A stretch of 64,000 nt of DNA from Prochlorococcus sp. AG-347-M15 (GTDB lineage Bacteria > Cyanobacteriota > Cyanobacteriia > PCC-6307 > Cyanobiaceae): NCBI GenBank assembly GCA_003281185.1, contig QCCS01000008.1, positions 1 to 64,000 on the forward strand. The letters run 5' to 3'. The translations under genes and the position numbers were made by a program. The notes below the pieces were generated by a model. That model saw only the letters and a list, made by a program, of their open reading frames with translations, was not told the origin of the DNA and ran no database searches. Below are positions 25,298 to 34,711 of the stretch, piece by piece (within the stretch, counting starts at the first letter, position 1; each line of letters starts with the position of its first letter).

Positions 25298-25944
25298 AAA
25301 ATTATTCACATCTTTTTTTTGATTGCGACGGTGTAATATTAAATTCAAATAAAGTTAAAACAAACGCTTTTTATAGAATTGCTCTTAATTATGGTGAAGA
25401 ATCAGCAAAAAAACTTGTAAATTACCATATTAAAAATGGAGGAATTTCTAGATACAAAAAAATAAAATTTTTTCAAAAAAATATTATTAAAAATAATGAT
25501 TTGAATCTTTACGAAAAATTAGTTAATGAATATTCAGAAATTTTAAAAAAAGAACTTTTAGAGTCAGAGATATCTAAGGGGATTTTTAAAATAAAAGAAT
25601 TTTTTCCCTATTCTAAATTAGCTGTAATTTCAGGTTCTGATCAGAAGGAATTATTATGGTTATTTAAGAAACTTAGAATTAATCATATATTTGATGAAGG
25701 TATATTTGGAAGCCCAAAATCTAAAGAAGAAATTTTTAACCAGATTTTCATGAATTCTAATGATATAGTATCTTCAATTTATCTTGGTGATAGTAAATAT
25801 GACTATGAAGTTTCCAAGATTTATGGAATAGATTTTGCTTTTATAACTGAATGGACTGAGGTTAAAGATTGGGTTATTTTCACCAAAGAAAATAATATCA
25901 AATCATATCCTAATATTTCAGAATTTTTAAATAGCTATAAGTAA
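25294..25944 (+). CDS. HAD-family phosphatase (beta-phosphoglucomutase-like subfamily)
   Basis: 216 aa HAD hydrolase. Motif I is FFDCDGVILNS (about 8-18), motif II lies in VISGSD (about 112-117) and motif IV in IYLGDSKYDYEV (about 166-177). It has a helical C1 cap (about 20-90), so it belongs to the Gph/beta-PGM subgroup, not to capless KdsC. It is translationally coupled to the KdsB-like gene. It may remove phosphate from an acid-sugar phosphate before CMP activation. Confidence 0.85.
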   Translation: MKNYSHLFFDCDGVILNSNKVKTNAFYRIALNYGEESAKKLVNYHIKNGGISRYKKIKFFQKNIIKNNDLNLYEKLVNEYSEILKKELLESEISKGIFKIKEFFPYSKLAVISGSDQKELLWLFKKLRINHIFDEGIFGSPKSKEEIFNQIFMNSNDIVSSIYLGDSKYDYEVSKIYGIDFAFITEWTEVKDWVIFTKENNIKSYPNISEFLNSYK

Positions 25945-25971
25945 AATTTCAAGAACTACTAGTATGGCTTA

Positions 25972-27081
25972 ATGAATAAAAAAAGAAACATTTATATAAT
26001 TCCTAGCTTAGGTTATGGAGGCGCAGAGTCATTTTTGCTAAGACTTATTCCATACATGGAAGAAGAGAATATAGTAATAACTCTCTATGATACACAATAT
26101 GATAAACAAAGAATTAAGGATAAAAAATTAAAATATATAACTCTTGATCCAGTAAGAACTTCAATTTCAGATATAAAAAGTTTTTTGAAATTAATCTTTA
26201 GTTTAAATGTCAACGACACAATATTATCTTGGCTTTATATAGCTGACTTATTTGCTTCTATTTTAAAGATATTATTTTTTTGGAAAAAATTTAAAATTAT
26301 TTGGAATGTTAGAAATACAGTTATTAAAATAAATGAATATTCATTACTTGCGTTTATAGCATTTTCTATCTCAAGAATTTTTTTTATGGAAATTCCTAAA
26401 AGTATAATTTTTAATTCAAGAGAATCAATGTTGCAACATTTGAAGAAAGGTTATAGTAAGAAAAAGTCGTCTGTTATTTATAATGGATTTAAAAGATATG
26501 TACCTATAAAAAAAATTAATAAAAATAAATTTAACATTATTTATGTAGCAAGATATCATCCCCAAAAAAACCATAAATTATTATTTAAATCAATAGAAAT
26601 TTTTAAACTAAATTATAATATAAATTTCAAGTTACACCTTGTCGGTAAAGGTCTAAATACAAAAAATAAAATGCTCATAAAGCATTTAAAATATCTAAAT
26701 ATTTACGAAAATATAATTCTTTACGATCTTATTAGTCCAATTTCTGTACACGAATTATTTTCCAAAAGTGATATTTCTCTTCTTCTTTCCTCATATGGAG
26801 AAAGCTTTCCAAATGTTATTGCTGAAGCTATGATGTACGGAACATTTCCAATTGCTACAAACATTGGGGATACAAAATCAATAATTAAAAGTTTTGGTGA
26901 AACAGTTTCAAAATATACTACTGCTGAAAAAATAGCCACCTTAATTTATAAATATTATAATTTAAAAAATAAAAATTTTGAAAAGTGGAAGAAGCAAAAA
27001 AAAGAATGTCAAGTTTTTGCTGAAAATAGATTTAGCATTGAAAGTTCAGCAAATAAATTTAAAAAAATCATCTATTTTTAA
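25972..27081 (+). CDS. Glycosyltransferase, GT4 family
   Basis: 369 aa retaining GT-B glycosyltransferase. The N-terminal loop YIIPSLGYGGAESFLLRL (about 8-25) and the C-terminal NIIYVARYHPQKNHKLL (about 184-200) and ESFPNVIAEAMMYGTFPIA (about 277-295) are standard GT4 motifs; the E(x7)E is E277/E285. A preceding 27-base gap separates it from the phosphatase. Donor and linkage unknown. Confidence 0.92.
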   Translation: MNKKRNIYIIPSLGYGGAESFLLRLIPYMEEENIVITLYDTQYDKQRIKDKKLKYITLDPVRTSISDIKSFLKLIFSLNVNDTILSWLYIADLFASILKILFFWKKFKIIWNVRNTVIKINEYSLLAFIAFSISRIFFMEIPKSIIFNSRESMLQHLKKGYSKKKSSVIYNGFKRYVPIKKINKNKFNIIYVARYHPQKNHKLLFKSIEIFKLNYNINFKLHLVGKGLNTKNKMLIKHLKYLNIYENIILYDLISPISVHELFSKSDISLLLSSYGESFPNVIAEAMMYGTFPIATNIGDTKSIIKSFGETVSKYTTAEKIATLIYKYYNLKNKNFEKWKKQKKECQVFAENRFSIESSANKFKKIIYF

Positions 27082-27142
27082 ACAATCTTAAAAATAAAAC
27101 TTTGAGCTATTAAAATCCTTTATATAATAAAAAAAAAGTCAA

Positions 27143-28507
27143 ATGGTTGCTTCTAATAAAAAGTTAATTTTGTACGAACTCAATGAAGTGCCCCTAAAAC
27201 TATTAAAACATTATTCTGAAGTAAGACCTCATTCAAATATTTCTTATTTATTAAATCAAGGGAATATTTTAAAAACCACAACAGATGATAAAGGTGAGTT
27301 ACATCCTTGGAGTACTTGGCCAACAGTTCATAGAGGTGTAACTAATGAAACTCATAAGATAAATTTTATTAATCAGGACTTATCAATTGCTAAAAAGTGG
27401 CCGCCTATATGGGAAAAATTAGCAAGAACAAAAATCTCAATTGGGATTTTTGGATCTCTCCAATCCTTTCCACCATACATTCATGAAAATACAAAGTTTT
27501 ACTTACCTGATACTTTTTCTCCTACTCCTGAAGCTTATCCAAAAGATTTAGAAGCTTTTCAGAAATTCAACTTGAATATTGTAAATAAAAATAAAGCACT
27601 TCCTGGTAAGTATTCCTTTAATGACCTTAAAAATTTTGCAAAATTATTAATTCTTAGATATATAAAATTTAATTCAATTTTAAGAATAATATCACACCTA
27701 ATAAAGGAATCAATTTATGGAAAATATCGAAGAAGAAGATCACTTATGCAAGCTATACTTTCCTTCGATCTTTATGAGAAATACCTTTTAAAAAAACAAC
27801 CAGAATTCTCAACATATTTTACGAATCATGTAGCAGGAATGATGCATAGATATTGGGATTACTTATTTCATCCTAAAACCAATTCAAGAGAAAGTTTATT
27901 TAATAAAAATTCAATTATTAAGGCAATGGATATTTCAGATAGACATATAGGAAAATTATTAAAAATATCAAAATCACATAATTATGACTTACTTATACTT
28001 AGCAGTATGGGTCAAGATTCAATAGATTGGAAAGATTGGGTTCCTGAATTATTTATAGGTAATATTAAGAAACTTATAAAGGTATTAAATTTAGAAATGA
28101 ATAACTATAAATTATTACCTGCTATGCACCCAGATCTTTGCATTGAGTGTATGGATAAAAAGTCAAAAATAGAACTAGAAAAAAATATTAATAATATCAA
28201 ATCAATTAATGGTGAATCAATCCTTCCAGTTAGATATAAAAACCAAGGATTAAAAGTAAACATTTCTATTCAAAGATCTTCAGTAACCGTAAAATGTAAA
28301 TTTATAGTTCTAAACGGTAAAAAAATCCCATTAGAATCACTTGGAATAAAAGTTATCAAAAGAGATAAACCAACTGGCTATCATGTTAAAGATGGGACAT
28401 TAATGTTTAAAGGATCTAATTTAGAGAAAATATTTAAAAATAGGGATAAAATTATAAATACAACAAAAATACATAATATTATTCTTAAGTTCTTTAGTAT
28501 TAAATAA
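27143..28507 (+). CDS. Alkaline-phosphatase-superfamily protein with degenerate metal site
   Basis: 454 aa protein resembling type I phosphodiesterase/nucleotide pyrophosphatase family members found in polysaccharide loci. It starts LILYELNEVP (8-17) and has a Ser/Thr-rich nucleophile-like region HPWSTWPTVHRG (54-65). The later metal-binding motif of the superfamily, usually SDHG, reads LSSMGQDS (about 290-297), so canonical metal ligands appear lost. A MHPD stretch (about 331-334) may contribute. It could modify or recognise a phosphorylated glycan; catalysis is uncertain. It is followed six bases later by an SDR. Confidence 0.6.
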   Translation: MVASNKKLILYELNEVPLKLLKHYSEVRPHSNISYLLNQGNILKTTTDDKGELHPWSTWPTVHRGVTNETHKINFINQDLSIAKKWPPIWEKLARTKISIGIFGSLQSFPPYIHENTKFYLPDTFSPTPEAYPKDLEAFQKFNLNIVNKNKALPGKYSFNDLKNFAKLLILRYIKFNSILRIISHLIKESIYGKYRRRRSLMQAILSFDLYEKYLLKKQPEFSTYFTNHVAGMMHRYWDYLFHPKTNSRESLFNKNSIIKAMDISDRHIGKLLKISKSHNYDLLILSSMGQDSIDWKDWVPELFIGNIKKLIKVLNLEMNNYKLLPAMHPDLCIECMDKKSKIELEKNINNIKSINGESILPVRYKNQGLKVNISIQRSSVTVKCKFIVLNGKKIPLESLGIKVIKRDKPTGYHVKDGTLMFKGSNLEKIFKNRDKIINTTKIHNIILKFFSIK

Positions 28508-28513
28508 AATTAG

Positions 28514-29326
28514 ATGAAAAATATCATAATATTGGGTAGCTCTGGAAAGTTAGGTTTAGAATTAGCAAACTACCTTAAGGATAAAAATAAAATATTTACA
28601 GATACATCTATAAATACAGAAAAAATTATGACTATAGATTTTATAAATGAGAATAATATTAATTGCATCATAAATTGTGTAGGTTCAACAAAAAAAAGAG
28701 ACTATTTTTTTCACTCAAACTTTATATTTACAAGTTTTCTATCTGAAAAATTAAAAGAATTTGACTTGAATTTAAACCAAAAATTCACTTTTATTCATAT
28801 GTCTACAATAGGAGTAAATGCTCCATATATGAAATATAATTTCAAAAAATTTGCTATCGATCCATTCAGGAAACAATTAATAAAATACAATTCATATGAA
28901 TTATCAAAATCTTGTGGTGAATATAATTTAAAAACAAATCTAAAAAATTTAAAAAATATAAAAACTATAATTTTGCAGCCTTCTATTATAATTTTCAAAA
29001 AATCTATTTTTTTAAAAAAACTTAAGATTTTTCTTACAATTTTTCCTATTGGAATAAGTAAAAAAAGGAAGTTACCTATTACACCTATTGAATTATTGTT
29101 AAAAGAAATATCTGAAATAGTTAATACCTCAACAAAGAAAGCTTTAGATATAAAAAAAATATACAAGAGGAAAAGCATTTATAATTTATTTAAAAATTAC
29201 TCTTATATTTCATTTCTTAAGATCAAGTTCCCAGTAAATTTTTTAAAAAAGATTATAAATTTATTACCTGAAATATTTTTTATAAAATCCCTAAAAAGAT
29301 TTATCATATTTACTTTTATTCTTTAA
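28514..29326 (+). CDS. NAD-dependent epimerase/dehydratase-like SDR, divergent
   Basis: 270 aa, shorter than typical sugar-nucleotide SDRs (about 310). The cofactor loop is ILGSSGKLGLEL (6-17), an active-site Ser lies in HMSTIG (95-100) and YxxxK is Y128/K132 (YELSK). The C-terminal 100 residues are Lys/Ile/Phe-rich and lack recognisable substrate-domain motifs. Its stop abuts the next start. Function unknown beyond the fold. Confidence 0.75.
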   Translation: MKNIIILGSSGKLGLELANYLKDKNKIFTDTSINTEKIMTIDFINENNINCIINCVGSTKKRDYFFHSNFIFTSFLSEKLKEFDLNLNQKFTFIHMSTIGVNAPYMKYNFKKFAIDPFRKQLIKYNSYELSKSCGEYNLKTNLKNLKNIKTIILQPSIIIFKKSIFLKKLKIFLTIFPIGISKKRKLPITPIELLLKEISEIVNTSTKKALDIKKIYKRKSIYNLFKNYSYISFLKIKFPVNFLKKIINLLPEIFFIKSLKRFIIFTFIL

Positions 29327-30481
29327 ATGAAAAAAAAATTAAGAAAAGTTTTTATTTTAGTTAATGATCCAATATTCGTTTATCAACATCTTTTACCAAT
29401 AATAGATAAATTAAAATATGAAACAAAGTTGTACATTGTTAGTTCATATCGTAGTAAATTTGCATTAAATTTCAGCAAAGTAAAAGTAATAAATATACCT
29501 ATTAAAAGAGAACCATCTTTTTCTGATATTTATGTATTTTTACAATTTTTAATTATTAGAATAAAACATAATCCTACCTTGTGTATCTCTTTCACACCTA
29601 AAGCAGGTTTAATAAATTCATTGACATCCTTTCTAGGAGGCAAATCATACCATTATTTTACTGGTCAAAGATGGGCTAACTTAAGTGGCTTAAGAAAAAA
29701 AATACTAAAATATATCGATAAATTTATAATATTTAGTTGTTCAAAGATTTATTGCGATAGTGAGTCTCAATCTAATTTCATATCAAAAGAATTAAATGTA
29801 AAAAAAATTCAATTTTTTGGTAAAGGTTCTATATCTGGAGTAAACATAAAGAAATTCAATATTAATAAACAATATGCACTCAGGAATTTAATTAAAATAA
29901 ATAAAACACAAATCAATAATTTATTAAAGTTTTTAAAAATTGCTAAAAAGAATAGATACAAGATAATATTTTTTGTTGGTAGAGTAAATAGGGACAAAGG
30001 TATTAGAGAATTAATAGATGGATTTAAATTACATAACAAAGAATTTGAGGATTCTTATTTATTAATTATTGGTCCAAATGAATTGAATAAATTAGAATAC
30101 TCTAAAATCAAATCACTTAGAAATTGTTTACACATAGAATACATTAAAGATATAAATTTAATACTAAAATTTGCATTTTGCCTAATACTTCCTAGTTACA
30201 GAGAAGGTTTTGGTTCAATAATAATTGAAGCTGCAGCAAGTAAAATACCAATAATTGCTTCTGATATTCCTGGTCCAACAGACTTCATATCGCATATGGA
30301 TAATGGATTTTTGATAAAACCTAAAGATATCGAAGAAGTTAAAAACTCCTTAAACTTTTTCAGAGAGAATAGAGGAATTTTAAAAGAATTTACTAATAAT
30401 TCTTTTAAAAAATGTTGCAAATACTTTTCTGAAGATTATGTTTGTAATTTATTCGTAAATGAGATCCTAAAAAATATTTAG
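29327..30481 (+). CDS. Glycosyltransferase, GT4 family
   Basis: 384 aa GT-B enzyme. The N-terminal domain includes SFTPKAGLINSL (about 85-96) and YHYFTGQRWANLSG (about 104-117), typical of the GT4 group acting early in lipid-linked glycan assembly. The C-terminal domain has IIFFVGRVNRDKGIRELI (about 209-226) and the E(x7)E site in REGFGSIIIEAAASKIPIIASD (about 291-312). It starts on the base following the SDR stop. Confidence 0.93.
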   Translation: MKKKLRKVFILVNDPIFVYQHLLPIIDKLKYETKLYIVSSYRSKFALNFSKVKVINIPIKREPSFSDIYVFLQFLIIRIKHNPTLCISFTPKAGLINSLTSFLGGKSYHYFTGQRWANLSGLRKKILKYIDKFIIFSCSKIYCDSESQSNFISKELNVKKIQFFGKGSISGVNIKKFNINKQYALRNLIKINKTQINNLLKFLKIAKKNRYKIIFFVGRVNRDKGIRELIDGFKLHNKEFEDSYLLIIGPNELNKLEYSKIKSLRNCLHIEYIKDINLILKFAFCLILPSYREGFGSIIIEAAASKIPIIASDIPGPTDFISHMDNGFLIKPKDIEEVKNSLNFFRENRGILKEFTNNSFKKCCKYFSEDYVCNLFVNEILKNI

Positions 30482-30551
30482 AATTTTTTGCATAAACTAC
30501 TAATTATTAATAGATTCTTGGTTGATATTTTAAACTAAGAGAAAAAATAAA

Positions 30552-31589
30552 ATGGAAAAATTGAAATTTTCAAAATCATCAAAATATAATTCTAAACCTA
30601 TTATTATTGATGGCTTCTCTGGAAGTGGAAAAATTTTAATATCAGAATTACTAAAAGCATACAATAATTCAGAAATTTCAACCTGGAATATCTCATTTGA
30701 CTATCTCCCAATTCTCTATAGCTTTGAATCAATAGAAGAGGAGGCTGCAAAGTCTACTTTGCGAACTATATTTGATGAGATAACTTACAATATTTCAATT
30801 GGAAGAAATCTTAATTGGAGAAGAAAGGATCTTTCATTCGCTTTTAATCATCCTAAAAAAATAAGTTATTTAAAAAACATGTTTTCAAATGTTCATGATG
30901 ATAATTACATCATTGAAAAAGTTGCACCAAAAATGAATATCCCTTTTTTAGTACACATGGCCACATTTAATAATTTTTTAATTGAAGATACATTTGGAAG
31001 TGATGTTAAGTTTTTTTATACCTTAAGAGACCCACTATATATATTAGAAACGTATAGTTCTTATCTACATAGAATTGAAAGTGATCCAAGAGAATTTACT
31101 CCTAAAATAAATTTTAATGGACTAGATCTACCATGGTTTGCGAATGGTTGGGAAGAAGAATATTCTAAAATTAACCAAACAGAAAAAAGTATTACATTGA
31201 TAGAAAAATGTTTTGATCATTTATATAAGAAACTTACAAGTATTCATAATAATAAAAATTATAAAGTAATTTTCTTTGAAGATATTATTTTAAGAACTGA
31301 TGATAAATGCAAAGAAATAGCAGAATTCCTTAACTTAGATTATAGAAATAGTATTCTAAAAAAAATCAAAAAAAAGAATAAATTACCACGCAATAATATT
31401 AATGTTGTTGAGGGTTTTTGGAAAAGATATACTACCAATAATATTTCTAGAGATGGAGAAAATGAAGAAAATATTCTTTTTAGGACAAAAGGAATGATAA
31501 ATAAATATTATTTTGAAAAATTGCAGAATTTAAGGGTTAAATACTTTAACTTTAAGGAAAAATTGATAAATAATAAAAAATTAATTTAA
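30552..31589 (+). CDS. P-loop sulfotransferase-like protein
   Basis: 345 aa protein with an N-terminal P-loop GFSGSGKILISELL (21-34) and a second motif FFYTLRDPLYILETYSSYL (about 156-174), which matches the 3'-phosphate-binding RDP..S segment of PAPS-dependent sulfotransferases. The first loop is unusual: GSGK is kinase-like, whereas sulfotransferases normally have RSGT/S. It may sulfate the glycan or a lipid, as is common in marine polysaccharides, but kinase activity cannot be excluded. It ends nine bases inside the convergent WecA-like gene. Confidence 0.6.
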   Translation: MEKLKFSKSSKYNSKPIIIDGFSGSGKILISELLKAYNNSEISTWNISFDYLPILYSFESIEEEAAKSTLRTIFDEITYNISIGRNLNWRRKDLSFAFNHPKKISYLKNMFSNVHDDNYIIEKVAPKMNIPFLVHMATFNNFLIEDTFGSDVKFFYTLRDPLYILETYSSYLHRIESDPREFTPKINFNGLDLPWFANGWEEEYSKINQTEKSITLIEKCFDHLYKKLTSIHNNKNYKVIFFEDIILRTDDKCKEIAEFLNLDYRNSILKKIKKKNKLPRNNINVVEGFWKRYTTNNISRDGENEENILFRTKGMINKYYFEKLQNLRVKYFNFKEKLINNKKLI

Positions 31590-32666
31590 TATCTTTTTAA
31601 AAAATTCCTTTATCCTTGGATTACATATCAGATGTATTACTACAGAATAAAGAATAAAAACAGGACTTATCCTACCATCAATCACAAGAGCAATAACAGC
31701 GAAAAAAGCAGAAAGACTCCAAATAATATTTACAGTTTCTCTTTGATTTAGACCACTTTTTAGTAATCTATGATGTAAATGAGTTTTGTCTGGATAGAGC
31801 GGTATTTTCCCATTAATTATTCTTTTTAAAATGACGTAAACCATATCTGAAATTGGGATAAACATTATAAGAAACACAATTCTTACGTCAAAAGGAGTAC
31901 TATTATCAGCAGCAGAAATAAAACTAATTATAGACAAATTAAATCCTAAAAAATATGAGCCTGAATCACCCATTATTATTTTCGCGGGATGATAGTTGAA
32001 TTTCAGAAAAGCTAAAGCTGCTCCTATTAGAGAAGCCATAATACAGCTAAGATATAGAGAATTATTAGGAAGTTCAATTATAAAAAATGCTAATGAGGCT
32101 ATTATCAGTAATCCAATTGCAAGGCCATCTGCTCCATCCATCCAATTTATGGCATTAATTATTCCTGCTATCCATATAATTGTTATTAGATAACTAATAA
32201 AAATTGGAATTTGTACATTAGACAAATCAGATGAAATGAATTCAAGATTTAATGAGTTAATTCTTAAATTATTAAACCAAGCAATAGAAGCAACTAAAAG
32301 TTGAAATCCCAATCTAAACTTGGGTGATAATTTAAATAAGTCATCTAATAATCCTAAGAAAAATATTGCAGAGCCAGTAAAAAGCATAATCCTTCCATAA
32401 GAATTCATGTTTTCCAATGAAAACTGATTAAAACTTCCTGTAAATAAAATTGATAAAAGGCCACAAAAAAAACCAACAAATATAGGAACCCCTCCAAGTC
32501 TTACAATTGCCCTAGTGTGAAGTTTTCTATTATTAGGAATATCATTTATGTTATATTTCTCTCCAAAACCTTTTGTTATTGGTACTAAAATGTAAGTCAC
32601 TAAGAAACTTGTAGTTCCAATTATTAAGATAAGAAATTGTAAATCTGTAAAAAAAATACTTTTCAA
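31581..32666 (-). CDS. WecA-like undecaprenyl-phosphate sugar-1-phosphate transferase
   Basis: 361 aa polytopic inner-membrane enzyme of the WecA/MraY (polyprenyl-phosphate GlcNAc-1-P transferase) family with about ten hydrophobic segments. Landmarks are LGGVPIFVG (about 57-65), GLLDDLFKL (about 100-108), INAINWMDGADGLAIG (about 170-185), MGDSGSYFLGF (about 232-242) and the cytoplasmic DKTHLHHRLL (about 290-299). It should start glycan assembly by moving a HexNAc-1-phosphate to undecaprenyl phosphate. It is divergent from manC, with a 315-base gap. Confidence 0.95.
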   Translation of the reverse strand: MKSIFFTDLQFLILIIGTTSFLVTYILVPITKGFGEKYNINDIPNNRKLHTRAIVRLGGVPIFVGFFCGLLSILFTGSFNQFSLENMNSYGRIMLFTGSAIFFLGLLDDLFKLSPKFRLGFQLLVASIAWFNNLRINSLNLEFISSDLSNVQIPIFISYLITIIWIAGIINAINWMDGADGLAIGLLIIASLAFFIIELPNNSLYLSCIMASLIGAALAFLKFNYHPAKIIMGDSGSYFLGFNLSIISFISAADNSTPFDVRIVFLIMFIPISDMVYVILKRIINGKIPLYPDKTHLHHRLLKSGLNQRETVNIIWSLSAFFAVIALVIDGRISPVFILYSVVIHLICNPRIKEFFKKILN

Positions 32667-32981
32667 ACTTAGTTAACTTATGACTCAATCAATAATAAAA
32701 TATTACCATGACAATTTTTAATAAGAAAAGTCATATATTGCAAAGCTCAATAATTATTTAGATTTGCAAATTAAATATTTTTCTTATTTTAATTTAAACA
32801 AAAAATATAAAGTTTTTATAATTAAATCGTATTAAAAAATCAAATTTTTCATAATTGAAATAAATTTGTATAGTAGGATGTATTTAAATTATTTTTTAAA
32901 TAGATATTTTTAAATTAAAGTTGCATAGTATTATTTAGTTAGACAAAATTATTTAATTTATATTTGTAAAAATATTTTATT
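32667..32981. promoter_or_regulatory. Divergent intergenic region between wecA-like gene and manC
   Basis: 315 AT-rich bases upstream of both genes. Promoters must lie here, and a TATAGT-like hexamer at about 32869 is one possible -10 box for manC, but no matching -35 is convincing. I see no coding region, RNA gene or repeat. Confidence 0.35.
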
Positions 32982-34418
32982 ATGGATTGTCAACCAATAT
33001 TACCTGTTATCTTGTGTGGGGGCAGTGGTTCTAGGTTATGGCCACTTTCTAGAAAAAGTTTTCCAAAGCAATATTTATCCATTAATTCAAAAAGTAATAA
33101 AACATTGCTACAAAAAACGCAAGAAAGAATAATGAGTCTTAAATCTACAAAAGACCCAATAATTATATGTAACGAGGAGCACAGATTCATTGTCGCTGAG
33201 CAAATGAGAGAGATAGATGTTAAACCGAATAAAATTTTGCTTGAACCTATTGGAAGAAATACTTGTCCAGCAATCACTTTAGCTGCTTTAAAAGCAGTAG
33301 AAAATAACAATGATCCCATTATTTTAATCCTTTCTTCTGATCATCATATAAATAACACCCAAAACTTTATTGATGCAATTAAGGTTGGAATTGAATATGC
33401 AATGAAAGATAGACTTGTAACTTTTGGAGTTATTCCTGACTATCCAGCTACAGGATATGGTTATATAAAATCGCAAAAGGCAATAAAAGAAGGAGTAATT
33501 GAAGGTTTTGATATTGAAGAATTTATTGAAAAACCTGATAAAAAAAAAGCAAAAGAATTATTTTCCGACTCAAGATATAGCTGGAATAGTGGTATTTTTT
33601 TATGCAAGGCTAGTACTCTTCTAAAAGAAATAAAAAAAATATCTCCAATTATTTTAGAAACATGTAAAAAATCTATAAATAAAGAACTTCTCGATTTAGA
33701 CTTTCAAAGAGTTAATAGAGAAGTTTTTAAAAGTGTCCCAAATGTATCATTTGACGTTGCAATAATGGAAAAAACAAAGTTAGGAACAGTGATCCCTCTT
33801 GGTTCAGGTTGGAGTGACATAGGAAATTGGAATTCAGTTTGGAAAGTTTCTAAAAAAGATAAAGATGCAAATCATACTAAAGGGAATATATTTCTTAAAG
33901 AATCCAAAAATTGTTATGTAGAAAGTGAAAATAAACTTATATATGGTTTAGGTCTTTCTGATTTAATAATAGTTCAATCAAATGATGCCACACTTATAGT
34001 CAATCAAAATGATGCCGAAAAAGTAAAAGGAATTGTAGAAGAACTTACAAATAATAATATTCCAGAAGGAGAGAATCACAAAAAAATATATAGGCCATGG
34101 GGTAATTACATTTCAATAGCTGAAGACCCAAGGTGGCAAATAAAACTTATCGTCGTTCATCCAGGCCAAAGTCTTTCTTTACAAAAGCATAATCATCGTT
34201 CCGAACATTGGGTAGTCGTTAAAGGAACTGCAAAAGTAGAAATTGATGAAGAAGTGCTAATTCTTAGCGAAAATGAAAGTTCATATATCCCTATAGGTGC
34301 TGTTCATAGACTTTCTAATCCAGGGCGGAACCCATTGAAGCTGGTTGAAGTACAAAGTGGTTCATATCTGGGTGAAGATGATATTATAAGGCTCAAAGAT
34401 GATTATGGAAGAGTATAA
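32982..34418 (+). CDS. manC: Mannose-1-phosphate guanylyltransferase / mannose-6-phosphate isomerase
   Basis: 478 aa two-domain enzyme making GDP-mannose. The N-terminal pyrophosphorylase domain has LCGGSGSRLWPLSRKSFPKQ (about 11-30), SSDHHI (about 118-123) and EFIEKPDKK (about 183-191). The C-terminal cupin-type PMI domain has RPWGNY (about 371-376) and LSLQKHNHRSEHWVVVKG (about 402-419) with the metal-binding His/Glu set. Full length. Its product feeds Gmd (219-1286) and mannosyl transfer. Confidence 0.97.
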   Translation: MDCQPILPVILCGGSGSRLWPLSRKSFPKQYLSINSKSNKTLLQKTQERIMSLKSTKDPIIICNEEHRFIVAEQMREIDVKPNKILLEPIGRNTCPAITLAALKAVENNNDPIILILSSDHHINNTQNFIDAIKVGIEYAMKDRLVTFGVIPDYPATGYGYIKSQKAIKEGVIEGFDIEEFIEKPDKKKAKELFSDSRYSWNSGIFLCKASTLLKEIKKISPIILETCKKSINKELLDLDFQRVNREVFKSVPNVSFDVAIMEKTKLGTVIPLGSGWSDIGNWNSVWKVSKKDKDANHTKGNIFLKESKNCYVESENKLIYGLGLSDLIIVQSNDATLIVNQNDAEKVKGIVEELTNNNIPEGENHKKIYRPWGNYISIAEDPRWQIKLIVVHPGQSLSLQKHNHRSEHWVVVKGTAKVEIDEEVLILSENESSYIPIGAVHRLSNPGRNPLKLVEVQSGSYLGEDDIIRLKDDYGRV

Positions 34419-34711
34419 AAAACTTTCATAATAATTAAATTAAACTAGATTTCTAGACAAAAATGAAACGAGACTAAGACTTTGCTTTTGGTTTTTATTT
34501 TTTATATGATGTAAACATTTTTCTAAATTCTAATATTCATTTAAAGTTAGAAAATTATTTTTAAAATAAATATCGATTTTATCCTTAGAAAAACTGTTAA
34601 ATCTAGAATAATTAATAAATTAATAGATAAACTAATCGCTGTAACTATATCAAAATAAATTTATTTTAATTAGACTTTAGTTTAATATAAACTTAGATTT
34701 TAATTTAATTT

